Positions 32,089 through 41,197 of a DNA stretch of 64,000 bases are shown here, piece by piece (within the stretch, counting starts at the first letter, position 1; every line of letters starts with the position of its first letter). Made by a program: the position numbers and the translations under genes. The notes under the pieces were generated by a model, which saw nothing but the letters and a program-made list of their open reading frames with translations, made no database searches and was not told the DNA's origin. Source of the DNA: Telmatospirillum sp. (lineage in GTDB: Bacteria > Pseudomonadota > Alphaproteobacteria > Rhodospirillales > Magnetospirillaceae); NCBI GenBank assembly GCA_031291415.1, contig JARLJB010000237.1, positions 1 through 64,000 of the forward strand, in the 5' to 3' direction.

Positions 32089-33800
32089 CCGCGATCACCG
32101 AAACCCGGATCGGTCAGACCACCATCACGGCGCTGCGGGGAAAAATGCCGCATGCCGTGTTGGAGGAGCGTTGGCAGACCGACAACCAGGTGACCATTAC
32201 CGTCAAGCTCGACGCCTTGCCCGAGGTCGTTCGCACTCTCTATTACGAACACGACGGCTGGCTCTCGACGATGGTCGGCAATGACGAGCGCTCCTTGAAC
32301 GGCAGTTACGGTCTCTACTACGTGCTGTCGATGGAGGGCGCCGAGCAATGCCATATCGTCGTGCATGCCATGGTGTCGCCCGATACGCTGGAATTTCCCT
32401 CGGTGACCCCCAAGGTGCCGGCGGCGGTGTGGTACGAGCGCGAGGTGCGCGACATGTTCGGACTGCATCCGGTCGGCCTGCCCGACGAGCGGCGACTGGT
32501 GTTGCCCGATGACTGGCCGGATGAGCTCTATCCGTTGCGCAAGGACTCGATGGACTATCGCTTCCGGCCGGAACCGACCGGCGATGCCGAGACCTACAAA
32601 TTCGTCAACGACAGCAAGGTGGAAACCACGGTGGTCCCGCTGGGGCCGCTGCACATCACCTCGGACGAACCGGGTCATTTCCGCCTCTATGTCGACGGCG
32701 AGAACATCATCGATGCCGACTACCGCATGTTCTACGTGCATCGCGGCATGGAGAAGCTGGCCGAGACCCGCATGGGCTACAACGAGGTGACGTTCCTCGC
32801 CGATCGTGTCTGCGGCATTTGCGGCTACGCCCATTCCGTCGCCTATGCCAGTTCCGTCGAAAACGCGCTGGGCATCAAGGTTCCGGCCCGTGGCCAGGCA
32901 ATCCGTTCGATCCTGCTGGAAACGGAAAGGCTGCACAGCCATCTGCTCAATCTTGGGCTGGTCTGTCATTTCACCGGCTTCGACACCGGCTTCATGCAGT
33001 TCTTCCGTGTTCGTGAAAAGGCCATGACGCTGGCCGAGATGCTGACCGGCGCCCGCAAAACCTACGCGATGAACCTGATCGGCGGTGTGCGGCGCGATAT
33101 CCTGGCCGAGCAGAAACTGACGACACTGAAGCTGATTGGCGAATTGCGCGCCGAGGTCAAACGGCTGATCGACATCCTGATGTCGACACCGAATTTCGAG
33201 GGCCGCGTCAAGGGAATCGGCCTGCTCGACCCGCAGGTGGCGCGTGACCACAGCCCGGTGGGTCCGGTGGTGCGCGGCAGCGGCTTCCGGCGCGACACGC
33301 GTGCCAACCATCCCTTTGCCGGCTACGAGTTGCTCGATATGCCCGTCCATACGCAGTCCGGCGGCGATATCCTGTCGCGAACCCTGATCCGCGTCGCGGA
33401 ATTCTTCGACAGCATCGCCATCATCGAGCGGTTGCTGGAGGACACGCCTTCCGGGCCGATCCTGACCGAGGACTTCACCTATCGTCCGTACCAGTTCGCG
33501 GTCGGCTATACCGAAGCGCCGCGCGGCGAGGATATCCATTGGAGCATGACCGGCGACAACCAGAAGCTCTATCGCTGGCGGTGCCGGGCCTCGACCTACA
33601 ACAACTGGCCGGTCCTCCGCCACATGCTGCGCGGCAACACGGTTTCCGACGCTCCGCTGATCGTCGGCAGTATCGATCCCTGCTACTCCTGCACCGATCG
33701 CGTCACCATCATCGACGTCAACAAGGCACGTTCGAAAACCATCGCCTACAAGGAGATGGAACGATATTGCCGCGAGAGAACGGACTCACCGTTGAAGTAG
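32085..33800 (+). CDS. hyfG: [NiFe]-hydrogenase large subunit HyfG, group 4, precursor
   Basis: 571 residues. The N-terminal part (about 1-170) is the NuoC-like domain; the rest is the NuoD-like [NiFe] catalytic domain. Nickel-binding cysteines are C243 and C246 (R-V-C-G-I-C-G) and C533 and C536 (D-P-C-Y-S-C-T-D-R). After R539 a 32-residue tail remains, the same length as the tail HycI removes from E. coli HycE, and it likewise ends S-P-L-K. The enzyme reduces protons to H2 in the cytoplasm using electrons from HyfH/HyfI. hypC (21236) and hycI (35557) encode likely maturation partners. Confidence 0.97.
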   Translation: MTAITETRIGQTTITALRGKMPHAVLEERWQTDNQVTITVKLDALPEVVRTLYYEHDGWLSTMVGNDERSLNGSYGLYYVLSMEGAEQCHIVVHAMVSPDTLEFPSVTPKVPAAVWYEREVRDMFGLHPVGLPDERRLVLPDDWPDELYPLRKDSMDYRFRPEPTGDAETYKFVNDSKVETTVVPLGPLHITSDEPGHFRLYVDGENIIDADYRMFYVHRGMEKLAETRMGYNEVTFLADRVCGICGYAHSVAYASSVENALGIKVPARGQAIRSILLETERLHSHLLNLGLVCHFTGFDTGFMQFFRVREKAMTLAEMLTGARKTYAMNLIGGVRRDILAEQKLTTLKLIGELRAEVKRLIDILMSTPNFEGRVKGIGLLDPQVARDHSPVGPVVRGSGFRRDTRANHPFAGYELLDMPVHTQSGGDILSRTLIRVAEFFDSIAIIERLLEDTPSGPILTEDFTYRPYQFAVGYTEAPRGEDIHWSMTGDNQKLYRWRCRASTYNNWPVLRHMLRGNTVSDAPLIVGSIDPCYSCTDRVTIIDVNKARSKTIAYKEMERYCRERTDSPLK

Positions 33801-33819
33801 GGAATAGGGGAGACGACTT

Positions 33820-34365
33820 ATGCTTAAATTACTAAGGGAAGTCTTCCGCACCGGTGAGGCTACGCACAAATATCCTTTCGCGCCGATCAAGGTCGCGAAG
33901 GATTTCCGTGGCAAGCCGGAGCACGATTCCGCGCAGTGCATTGCTTGTGCCGCTTGCACCATTGCCTGCCCGCCCAATGCCATCGCCATGCAGACCGACG
34001 TCGCGGCGGGAACCCGCACCTGGTCGATCTCCTATGGACGCTGCATCTTCTGCGGCCGTTGCGAGGAGTCTTGTCCGACCGGGGCTATCAAGCTGACGGC
34101 TGACTTCGAACTGGCGGTCGCCCGCAAGGAAGATCTGACGAAGACAGCGGTGTTCACGCTTGCCCGATGCCCGTCCTGTGGACGATCGGTGGCGTCGGCC
34201 AAGGAGGTGGCCTATGTCGCCTTGCTTCTCGGTGGCGCCGAAGCCTCGGCGGAAGAGGCCGAACGCCTTCGCCTTCTGGTCTCGACATGTCCGGAATGCA
34301 AACGCAAGCACGATGTCGAACAGGTGATGCGCCTGGACATCGAACGGCAGATGGAGAACCGGTGA
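33820..34365 (+). CDS. hyfH: Hydrogenase-4-type iron-sulfur subunit HyfH (NuoI-like)
   Basis: 181 residues with two [4Fe-4S] motifs, [12 protein letters not shown] and [12 protein letters not shown], as in NuoI/HycF. Two further pairs, C-P-S-C and C-P-E-C, near residues 114 and 160 could bind an extra metal; similar pairs occur in HycF. It carries electrons within the hydrogenase arm. Its stop overlaps the hyfI start (TGATG). Confidence 0.95.
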   Translation: MLKLLREVFRTGEATHKYPFAPIKVAKDFRGKPEHDSAQCIACAACTIACPPNAIAMQTDVAAGTRTWSISYGRCIFCGRCEESCPTGAIKLTADFELAVARKEDLTKTAVFTLARCPSCGRSVASAKEVAYVALLLGGAEASAEEAERLRLLVSTCPECKRKHDVEQVMRLDIERQMENR

Positions 34366-35156
34366 TGAACGCTTTCACTTCCCCGGACGATCTGGTGGTC
34401 AAACCAAACGGGCTTTCCATGTCCGACGACGTCACTCGCATGAAAGGTCTGCTGCTGAAGAACATCAAGCGGTCGGCCTATGTCTACCGGGTCGATTGCG
34501 GTGGCTGCAACGGCTGCGAAATCGAGATATTCGCGGCGATCACCCCGCTGTTCGATGCCGAACGCTTCGGCATCAAGGTGGTGGCCTCGCCGCGCCATGC
34601 CGACATTCTCCTGTTCACCGGCGCGGTGACGCGGGCGATGCGGATGCCGGCACTGCGCGCATACGAAGCCGCTCCGGAGCCGAAGATCGTCGTGTCTTAC
34701 GGCGCCTGCGGTTGCTCCGGGGGGATCTTCCACGATCTCTACTGCGTCTGGGGCGGAACCGATAAGATCGTCCCGGTCGACGTCTATATCCCAGGCTGTC
34801 CGCCGACGCCTCCCGCGACCATCTATGGCTTTGCGGTCGCCCTTGGTCTTTTAGATCAGAAGCTGAAGGCCGAAACCTATGTCGAGGCCGAGGGCGAGGC
34901 TGTGCCGCTTGCCCATCCGGCCATTCCCTACAATCTGCGGGTGCTGTTGGAGCGCGAGGCCCGACAGATGGCCGGCTATCGCCAAGGACGCGACATCGTC
35001 GAGGAGTTCCTGTCGCTTCTTGAGGCGGACGACCGGACCTCGGTAGAGGCCAGGGTCGGGCGGTTGATCGGCGGCGAGACCGACCCCCGTCGCGCCGAAA
35101 TATTCTCCCGGCTGCAGGCTGTCTTTACACAAGCGCTGGTCGGCGGTGTGTCATGA
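34365..35156 (+). CDS. hyfI: [NiFe]-hydrogenase small subunit HyfI (NuoB-like)
   Basis: 263 residues from the ATG at 34365, which overlaps the hyfH stop. Cluster ligands are visible in [18 protein letters not shown] and I-P-G-C-P-P-T-P-P, matching the NuoB-like group 4 small subunits that hold the proximal [4Fe-4S] cluster. E. coli HyfI has 252 residues. The N-terminal 25 residues and the last 60 extend beyond the core. It overlaps the next gene (ATGA). Confidence 0.95.
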   Translation: MNAFTSPDDLVVKPNGLSMSDDVTRMKGLLLKNIKRSAYVYRVDCGGCNGCEIEIFAAITPLFDAERFGIKVVASPRHADILLFTGAVTRAMRMPALRAYEAAPEPKIVVSYGACGCSGGIFHDLYCVWGGTDKIVPVDVYIPGCPPTPPATIYGFAVALGLLDQKLKAETYVEAEGEAVPLAHPAIPYNLRVLLEREARQMAGYRQGRDIVEEFLSLLEADDRTSVEARVGRLIGGETDPRRAEIFSRLQAVFTQALVGGVS

Positions 35157-35560
35157 CCGGCGACGTGGTCTTCTACCAGTTGAACGCCAAATTCCTTGAA
35201 CGTGCCGAGGACGTTCCCGAGACGTCGAAGCAGGTGGTCTATTACTCCCTGGCGATCGGCCACCATATCGGGGTGTTCGACTGTTTTAAACCGGTGCTGC
35301 GGTGCAACGGCTCGCTCTACGACGAGGTCCTGGCCAGCCTCCCCGATGACGGCGAGGCTCACCGCAAGCTCGCCGGCCTCCTGCGTTTCGGCGAGATAAC
35401 CGTCGACCGAAGCCATACGGCGCTGTTGCGGCAGGCCTTCGTCGCGGCCCGGCCAACGGCGCCGGCTGACGTTCAATCCTGGTTCGGCGACTTTGACAAA
35501 TCGCTCGACGCCATCGAGCAGGAACCAGCCATCTATCTGATGGGACGGCGGCTGTCATGA
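35153..35560 (+). CDS. hycH: HycH/HyfJ-family formate hydrogenlyase assembly protein
   Basis: 135 residues, like the 136 of E. coli HycH. The pattern V-V-F-Y-x-L-x-x-K-F-L near the start and [12 protein letters not shown]-x-D-C-F is typical. HycH is needed for maturation or assembly of the hydrogenase large subunit, but its exact act is unknown. Four-base overlaps with hyfI and hycI place it firmly in the operon. The name hyfJ would be equally suitable. Confidence 0.88.
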   Translation: MTGDVVFYQLNAKFLERAEDVPETSKQVVYYSLAIGHHIGVFDCFKPVLRCNGSLYDEVLASLPDDGEAHRKLAGLLRFGEITVDRSHTALLRQAFVAARPTAPADVQSWFGDFDKSLDAIEQEPAIYLMGRRLS

Positions 35561-36036
35561 GCGGCGTCATCTTCACCGTTGGCAACACCATGCAGGGCGA
35601 CGACGGCGCCGGTCCGTTGCTGGCCGAACTTCTGGAAGCTCAGCCGGCGGCCTGCTGGGATGTCGTCGACGGCGAAGCTTCGCCGGAAAACCACATCCAC
35701 CGGATCAGGGCACTTGAGCCGGACCGCGTGCTGATCGTCGATGCCGCCGACATGCAACTCGCTCCCGGCGCCGTGCGTCTGATCGACGAGGACTGCGTCG
35801 CCCAGCAGTTTCTGGTGACCACTCATGCGATCCCTTTGAATTTTCTGATCGCCAGCCTCAGGGAGACGGTCGCGAAAATCGACTTTCTCGGGATTCAGCC
35901 GAAGGAGATCGGGTTCCTTTTCCCGATGGCCCCGGAAGTCCGTCTGGCCGTCGAGGCCCTGCATCAAGACCTGGTCAGTGGCATCGAGATCGAATCCTTT
36001 GGACTGGTCGGCGGCGACGAGCCGGTGGTGACTTAG
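35557..36036 (+). CDS. hycI: Hydrogenase maturation endopeptidase HycI
   Basis: 159 residues, matching HycI (156 in E. coli): G-N-T-M-Q-G-D-D-G-A-G-P-L-L-A-E at the start, D-A-A-D-M in the middle and T-T-H-A-I-P-L-N-F-L-I near residue 90. The conserved D16-like, D62-like and H90-like positions bind nickel in the substrate precursor. It removes the 32-residue tail of HyfG after nickel insertion. It overlaps hycH by four bases and is followed by focA 68 bases later. Confidence 0.95.
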   Translation: MSGVIFTVGNTMQGDDGAGPLLAELLEAQPAACWDVVDGEASPENHIHRIRALEPDRVLIVDAADMQLAPGAVRLIDEDCVAQQFLVTTHAIPLNFLIASLRETVAKIDFLGIQPKEIGFLFPMAPEVRLAVEALHQDLVSGIEIESFGLVGGDEPVVT

Positions 36037-36104
36037 ACTTCGTCCGATGATCGAAAAATAGAAACGGGAAAGACGAAACGAACCAAGAGTTAAGGAGACA
36101 TGCT

Positions 36105-37016
36105 ATGGCTATGAATGAGCCTTCTGCGAAAACGGAAATAACCGGCGTGGATGCTTACACACCGGCCGAGATGGAAGACAAAGCCGAAAAAGTTGGTATC
36201 AAGAAGGCGACTATGCCGATCCTGCCGAGCTTCTTGCTTGCGGTCGTGGCAGGTGGCGCCATTGGGCTTGGCGGTATGTACTTCTGCATCGTGCTCGCCG
36301 ATTCCTCTTTGTCATTCGCTGTGCAGCGGGTCCTCGGCGGGTCGGTTTTCGCCCTTGGATTGTCCCTTGTGCTGATCGGCGGGGCGGAACTGTTCACCGG
36401 CAGCACTTTGACGGTCATGCCGATGGCCAGCGGCCACATTTCGATCGGCCAAATGCTGCGCAACTGGGTCGTCGTTTGGGTGGGAAATTTCGTCGGGGCT
36501 GCCGGCCTGGTGTTCCTCGTCTATATGTCGCACCACATGGAAATGAACAACGGCGGGGTCGGGGCGGCCACGATCAAGCTGGCAATCGGGAAGATCCAGC
36601 TCGATTCGGTGACGATCTTTTTCAAGGGAATTCTTTGTAACCTGATGGTCTGTCTTGCGGTCTGGCTGGCATATGCCTGCCGTAGCGCCGGCGACAAGGT
36701 CATTGCCATGATCTTGCCGATTGGACTGTTCGTCGCCGCCGGATTCGAACACTGCGTCGCCAACATGTATTTTCTGCCGATGGCTTGGCTGCTGACGGTG
36801 ACCGGACATGTGCCGGCCGGTCTCGATGTTTCGGCCATTACCATACCCGGCATCGTGCACAATCTCGTGTTCGCGACGCTTGGCAATATCGTCGGCGGCA
36901 GTGTGATGGTCGGCGGCATGTACTGGCTGATCTACCGCAAGGGCATGGGACAGGCTGCGCCCAAGTCTTTTCCTGCCGGTCCGACCGCCGAGCAATATCG
37001 CGCAACGCCTCGGTAA
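36105..37016 (+). CDS. focA: Formate channel FocA (FNT family)
   Basis: 303 residues with six membrane spans. FNT signatures are present: G-G-A-E-L-F-T-G-S in the second helix pair (the omega-loop region) and G-F-E-H-C-V-A-N-M-Y in the fifth helix, with the pore histidine in E-H-C-V-A-N. FNT channels move formate or nitrite; adjacency to fdhF and hyf points to formate. TAAGGAG lies nine bases before the ATG. The gap after hycI (68 bases) allows read-through from the hyf promoter. In E. coli focA lies with pflB; here it is in the hydrogenlyase operon. Confidence 0.94.
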   Translation: MAMNEPSAKTEITGVDAYTPAEMEDKAEKVGIKKATMPILPSFLLAVVAGGAIGLGGMYFCIVLADSSLSFAVQRVLGGSVFALGLSLVLIGGAELFTGSTLTVMPMASGHISIGQMLRNWVVVWVGNFVGAAGLVFLVYMSHHMEMNNGGVGAATIKLAIGKIQLDSVTIFFKGILCNLMVCLAVWLAYACRSAGDKVIAMILPIGLFVAAGFEHCVANMYFLPMAWLLTVTGHVPAGLDVSAITIPGIVHNLVFATLGNIVGGSVMVGGMYWLIYRKGMGQAAPKSFPAGPTAEQYRATPR

Positions 37017-37121
37017 CAAGAAGTCCCGTCCCGCCGGAGTCTTCCGTGCGATGTCACGAGGGCTCGGGTTGGCCGGCCGAGAGCTGCTGGTGTTTCCCAT
37101 TCCTTGACGAGGCCAAGACCA

Positions 37122-38147
37122 ATGCAATCTGACAGCGCGACGGCATCCGCCTGGACGGGCCTTATCGATGGGTTTGGCCGCAAGATCGACTATTTGCGCG
37201 TGTCGCTGACTGACCGCTGCAATTTCCGTTGCGTCTATTGCATGGGCGAGGACGTGACGTTTCTGCCCAAGAACGACGTCCTCAGTCTCGACGAAATGGA
37301 CCGATTGGTCTCCGTCTTCGTCGGTTTGGGCGTCCGCCGGCTGCGACTGACCGGCGGCGAGCCCCTGGCCCGCAAAAATGTCATGGGGCTGGTCCACGGG
37401 CTGTCGCGGCATCTGCAGTCGGGGGCGGTCGATGAGATTACCCTGACGACCAACGGCTCGCTGCTGTCACGTTACGCCGGCGACCTGATGGCGGCCGGCG
37501 TGCGGCGCGTCAATGTTTCTCTCGACACGCTCAATCCGGCGACATTTCGTGCCATCACCCGGCGCGGCGCGATCGCCGATGTCCTTGGCGGGATTCATTC
37601 CGCCCTGGCGGCGGGATTGAAGGTCAAGATCAACGCGGTGGCCATGCGGGGCGTCAACGAGCACGATTTGGAAGCGCTGATGCTGTTCGCCCATGGTCTG
37701 GGCATGGATCTGACATTGATCGAAACCATGCCGATCGGCGCCATCGACGGCGACCGGAGCGATCTCTATTTGCCTCTTTCCGAGGTTCGCGCCCGTCTTG
37801 GCGACCATTTTACACTAGACGACATCGCCGATCGCATGGCCGGTCCGTCCCGCTATGTGCGGGTCAGGGAAACCGGTGGGCGGCTCGGTTTCGTCACGCC
37901 GATCACGCACGGATTCTGCGCCGCTTGCAACCGCGTCCGTCTGACCTGTACCGGGCAACTGGCGCTCTGTCTCGGGCAGGACATGTTCGTCGATCTCAAG
38001 GCTCCGCTGCGGGCCTCTGAAGGTGATGATCTGTTGCGCCGGGCGATCGGGGACGCCATTGTCTGCAAGCCGATGGGACACAATTTTGTCCTTGAGCATC
38101 TCAGCCATCCGACCGTCGTTCATTCCATGAGCGTGACCGGCGGCTGA
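37122..38147 (+). CDS. moaA: GTP 3',8-cyclase MoaA
   Basis: 341 residues from the ATG at 37122 (GAGG about 11 bases upstream). The radical-SAM cluster motif is C33-N-F-R-C37-V-Y-C40, and the C-terminal second cluster uses [11 protein letters not shown] with a further C in L-A-L-C. The final residues are G-G, needed for activity. MoaA converts GTP into the first intermediate of molybdopterin synthesis. Its place after focA fits the need of FdhF for molybdenum cofactor. Confidence 0.96.
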   Translation: MQSDSATASAWTGLIDGFGRKIDYLRVSLTDRCNFRCVYCMGEDVTFLPKNDVLSLDEMDRLVSVFVGLGVRRLRLTGGEPLARKNVMGLVHGLSRHLQSGAVDEITLTTNGSLLSRYAGDLMAAGVRRVNVSLDTLNPATFRAITRRGAIADVLGGIHSALAAGLKVKINAVAMRGVNEHDLEALMLFAHGLGMDLTLIETMPIGAIDGDRSDLYLPLSEVRARLGDHFTLDDIADRMAGPSRYVRVRETGGRLGFVTPITHGFCAACNRVRLTCTGQLALCLGQDMFVDLKAPLRASEGDDLLRRAIGDAIVCKPMGHNFVLEHLSHPTVVHSMSVTGG

Positions 38148-38245
38148 TTGGACGGTTTGCGCCAACAACGCTGGTTATCACAGCTCAGGCCGCTTAGTGC
38201 GTGTCGTCAGTTACTGCAAAGGTTCGTCTGCCGGTATTTTGTAGT

Positions 38246-38350
38246 CGTCATCCCCGCGAAAGCGGGGACCCATGGTTGGAAAAACGATGATTCTCCGACC
38301 AAGAATGGTTGCTGTTGCGGCATGGATTCCCGCTTTCGCGGGAATGACGG
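38246..38350. repeat. Palindromic intergenic element with 29-base inverted ends
   Basis: The left end begins CGTCATCCCCGCGAAAGCGG and runs to CCCATG; the right end is its near-complement, ending CGGGAATGACG. The arms match over about 29 bases with three or four mismatches and enclose about 47 bases. Elements of this form (arms with CCCGCGAAAGCGGG) are common in intergenic regions of many proteobacteria, so a dispersed MITE-like repeat is likely. No second copy is in this window. Confidence 0.75.
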
Positions 38351-38474
38351 GAAAATGTGACAGAAAAACCATGACTGACGACCGGCTCTTGGTATCCTTT
38401 GCGGTCGTTCCAATTTTTTTTGTGGTACCGGAACGATGCGGATGAGATCCTTTGCAATATATTCGTGTAATGTC

Positions 38475-38616
38475 TATCCGCAGATGACGCAGATTAACGC
38501 AGATAAAAAATAGGTCGTAAGGTAAGGGCTGTACGAGAAAAATATCAATACATTCTATAAGACAGGTACACGTATATTTTCTTCTGATCTGCGTTAATAT
38601 GCGTCATCTGCGGATA
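38475..38616. repeat. Palindromic intergenic element with 30-base inverted ends
   Basis: The left arm (38475-38505) starts TATCCGCAGATGACGCAGAT and the right arm (38586-38616) is its reverse complement with one clear mismatch and different outer bases. About 80 AT-rich bases lie between. The arms themselves contain short direct repeats of CGCAGAT. It resembles widespread non-coding repeats built on the CGCAGATTAACGCAGAT theme. Coding content: none. Confidence 0.75.
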
Positions 38617-38767
38617 AATAAAATAACGGATTGAGGCAGTGCCAGAAAAGATTTATCCTTTTGCTTTCAGAACCCCTGGCGTCTTGGTGGCTTGCCCAAA
38701 TCAAGGTTGCACCGGAACGATCGGGATAAGCCATCTATAGTTGTCGTGTCAGTCACGGGGTTATCCC

Positions 38768-39607
38768 ATGCGAGGAACTGCTTTGCCGGAAGACGATATG
38801 CCCACCTTGCGTCCAGGATCGCGTCAGATCGACGCTGTTCGTTTCTCGGCGGCCGGCGTCGGACCTCGGCGGGAAGAAATCGCCGAGGAAGTCCCTGTCG
38901 CCCTCATCTACAATCGCTTCCCCTTCGCCGTGATGCTGGCGACACCGACCGACCTCGAGGATTTCGCGGTTGGTTTTTCCCTGACCGAGGGAATCGTCGG
39001 GGAGGTCGGAGAGATCTCCGAGATCAAGACCAAAGTGACGGACGAGGGGGTCGAGGTCGCCATGACGGTGACCAAAGACCGCTACATGCTGCTGCGCGAG
39101 CGTCATCGGCGGAATTTGGTGGCAGGCAGCAGTTGCGGCCTGTGCGGCAGTGACAGCTTCGCCGAAGCGCTTCGCCCGGTCGATGCGGTCGTCTCGCAGC
39201 AAAGCTTCACCCCGCAGGCGATCCATCGGGCGATGGCGGAGTTTCCGGCGCTTCAGGTTCTTAACCGCGAGGTCGGCGCCTTTCATGGAGCGGCCTTTGC
39301 CGACGGCGACGGTCGCATCACCGTCGTGCGCGAGGATATCGGGCGCCACAACGCGCTCGACAAGCTGATCGGTTTCCTGGCGCGCAACGCCATCGACCGG
39401 CAAGCCGGTTTTGTCGCGGTATCCAGCCGCTGTTCCTACGAGATGGTGCGCAAGACGGCGGCGGCCGGCATTCCATTGATCGCCACGATCTCGGCGCCGA
39501 CCTCGCTGGCGATCCGATTCGCCGAGGATACCGGCGTCGGACTCGTCGCCTTCGCCCGCGAAAGCCGCTTCAATCTCTACGCAACGGCGTCGCGTATTTC
39601 CCGGTAA
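38768..39607 (+). CDS. fdhD: Formate dehydrogenase accessory sulfurtransferase FdhD
   Basis: 279 residues from the ATG at 38768; an ATG at 38798 is an alternative. The active cysteines are C123 and C126 in S-S-C-G-L-C-G, and the later segments V-R-E-D-I-G-R-H-N-A-L-D-K and S-S-R-C-S-Y-E-M-V-R-K are family hallmarks. FdhD transfers sulfur from IscS to the molybdenum cofactor, which formate dehydrogenases need for activity. Its partner in this window is FdhF. The gene faces the DASS transporter gene, whose stop lies 90 bases on. Confidence 0.96.
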   Translation: MRGTALPEDDMPTLRPGSRQIDAVRFSAAGVGPRREEIAEEVPVALIYNRFPFAVMLATPTDLEDFAVGFSLTEGIVGEVGEISEIKTKVTDEGVEVAMTVTKDRYMLLRERHRRNLVAGSSCGLCGSDSFAEALRPVDAVVSQQSFTPQAIHRAMAEFPALQVLNREVGAFHGAAFADGDGRITVVREDIGRHNALDKLIGFLARNAIDRQAGFVAVSSRCSYEMVRKTAAAGIPLIATISAPTSLAIRFAEDTGVGLVAFARESRFNLYATASRISR

Positions 39608-39697
39608 GCGGCGCCATAACATTGGTGACGAGCATGCGTCGGTACCGGTTCCGGGAACTCTGAGGTTTCGGATGATTTTGCCCGTGTTTGAGCCTCG

Positions 39698-41125
39698 TCA
39701 CCAGTAACCAATAACCTTCCACCAGACGAGCCCGACCGAGAACGTGAGAACCACGTTCGTCGTCACGACCGCAAGGTTGATGGCGTAGAAGCGCGGACGG
39801 TTGAAATAACCTTGGGCGAAATAGATCGGACCCGGGCCGCCGCCATATTCGGTATTGCCCCACATCAGATTCGAGAAAATCCCGAAGCAGATCGCCACCA
39901 TCATCGGTGGCGCTCCGGCGGCGATGGCGACGGCGGTGAAAGGAAGGTAGAGCGCGGCGACATGTCCGGTGGCGGTCGCGAAGGCGTAATGGACGTAGAT
40001 GTAGCTGACGCCAAGGATGATGAAACTTGCGATCCAGCCCAGCCCACTCACGCCGGCGCTGAACTGCGAGGTCATCCATTTGATGAAGCCGAGGTCCGAC
40101 AGGCCGGTGGCCAGACTGATGATGGCGCCGAACCAAATTACTGTGTCCCAGGCGGCGTGATCGTTCAGCACGTCCTTCCAATCGACCGAACGCACGACGA
40201 ACAGATAGGCGACAAGGCCAAGACCGACCGTTGTCGCGTCGAGATTGGTGAGGAGACTCGTGCCCCAACCCGTCAACGCCAGACAGAAGCCTATGGCCAC
40301 ACGCTTTTCCTGGCTGGTCATCGGGCCGAGGGCCGCCAGCGAAGTGCGTCCCATCTCACGCGCTTCCGGCGTGCGCTTGAGTTCGGGATCGAGCAGCTTA
40401 TAGACGAGCAGCGGCATCACGCAGAAGCAGACCGCAGACGGTACGACCGCGGCGACGAACCATCCGAACCAACTGATTTCCAGATTGAGCGATTGTTTGG
40501 CGAGATTGGCGATCAGCGGATTGGCTGCCATACCGGTCATGAACATTGCGCCGGTGATCGGCGTGAATTGAAAGCAAACCATGGTCAGAAAATCGCCGAT
40601 CTTCTTACCGGAAACCCCCGGTCCCGAACCAAGGACTTCGTTGATCGAACGGGCCACGGGAAAGATGATTCCACCGGAACGGGCCGTCACCGACGGCGTT
40701 GCCGGTGCGATAATCAGATCGGTCACGCCCAGCGCATAGGCGATCCCCAGGCTGCTGCCGCCGAACAGCGAGAGCATTTTGTAGGCGATACGTTTGCCGA
40801 GTCCGGATTTGACGAAGCCCAGCGACAATATATAGGCGCAGAAGATCAGCCAGACGGTGCCGCTACCGAAGCCGGACAGCGCCTTCGTCTGGGATAGGGT
40901 GTTGGTGAAAACCGCCACGCAAAGCGCGATGATCATCACCGCACCCGATGGCAATGGCTGGGTCAGAATCGCGCAAATCATGGCGGCGAAGATGGCGAAC
41001 ATGTGCCAAGCCTGCAGGGCAAGGCCGTTTGGTTCCGGCGATAACCAGATCACGGCCAGGACGACGAGTGGTACCGCGGTAGCGACGACGGTTTTGCGTA
41101 TCGATTGAAATCCGGTTGAAGACAT
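39698..41125 (-). CDS. DASS-family dicarboxylate/anion transporter
   Basis: 475 residues with about 12 membrane spans. The segments V-T-D-L-I-I-A-P-A-T-P-S-V-T-A-R-S-G-G-I and the later S-N-L-M-W-G-N-T-E-Y-G-G-G place it in the divalent anion:sodium symporter/exchanger family near CitT, TtdT and SodiT1-type proteins, which swap citrate, tartrate or oxoglutarate for succinate or malate. It follows a fumarase/aspartase-type lyase gene in the same direction, so it probably imports the lyase substrate or exports the dicarboxylate product. The exact substrate is open. Confidence 0.88.
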   Translation of the reverse strand: MSSTGFQSIRKTVVATAVPLVVLAVIWLSPEPNGLALQAWHMFAIFAAMICAILTQPLPSGAVMIIALCVAVFTNTLSQTKALSGFGSGTVWLIFCAYILSLGFVKSGLGKRIAYKMLSLFGGSSLGIAYALGVTDLIIAPATPSVTARSGGIIFPVARSINEVLGSGPGVSGKKIGDFLTMVCFQFTPITGAMFMTGMAANPLIANLAKQSLNLEISWFGWFVAAVVPSAVCFCVMPLLVYKLLDPELKRTPEAREMGRTSLAALGPMTSQEKRVAIGFCLALTGWGTSLLTNLDATTVGLGLVAYLFVVRSVDWKDVLNDHAAWDTVIWFGAIISLATGLSDLGFIKWMTSQFSAGVSGLGWIASFIILGVSYIYVHYAFATATGHVAALYLPFTAVAIAAGAPPMMVAICFGIFSNLMWGNTEYGGGPGPIYFAQGYFNRPRFYAINLAVVTTNVVLTFSVGLVWWKVIGYW

Positions 41126-41144
41126 GGAGCCCCTCCCAGGGGTT

Positions 41145-41173
41145 GGAGCTTTTCGGCCGCGCCGAAAAGCTCC
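41145..41173 (-). promoter_or_regulatory. Intercistronic hairpin between lyase and DASS genes
   Basis: GGAGCTTTTCGGC and GCCGAAAAGCTCC form a perfect 13-base stem with a three-base loop, 24 bases after the lyase stop on the minus strand. No T tract follows; instead a small second dyad with GGGAGGGG overlaps the ribosome site of the transporter gene. It may stabilise the upstream message or reduce transporter expression rather than stop transcription. Confidence 0.55.
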
Positions 41174-41197
41174 GTCTCTGCGATGTGGAAAACCCGG

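Larger units (their letters stand above)
38148..38767. other. Intergenic region with two palindromic repeat elements, no gene seen
   Basis: The 620 bases between moaA and fdhD contain no plausible gene. They hold two unrelated palindromic elements (38246-38350 and 38475-38616), with AT-rich DNA between and after them. The fdhD promoter should lie in the last 120 bases. Confidence 0.6.

Noticed and set aside
31413-33623. 736-codon minus-strand frame opposite hyfF and hyfG
   Set aside because: The plus strand carries conserved hydrogenase genes here; the antisense product has no family features.
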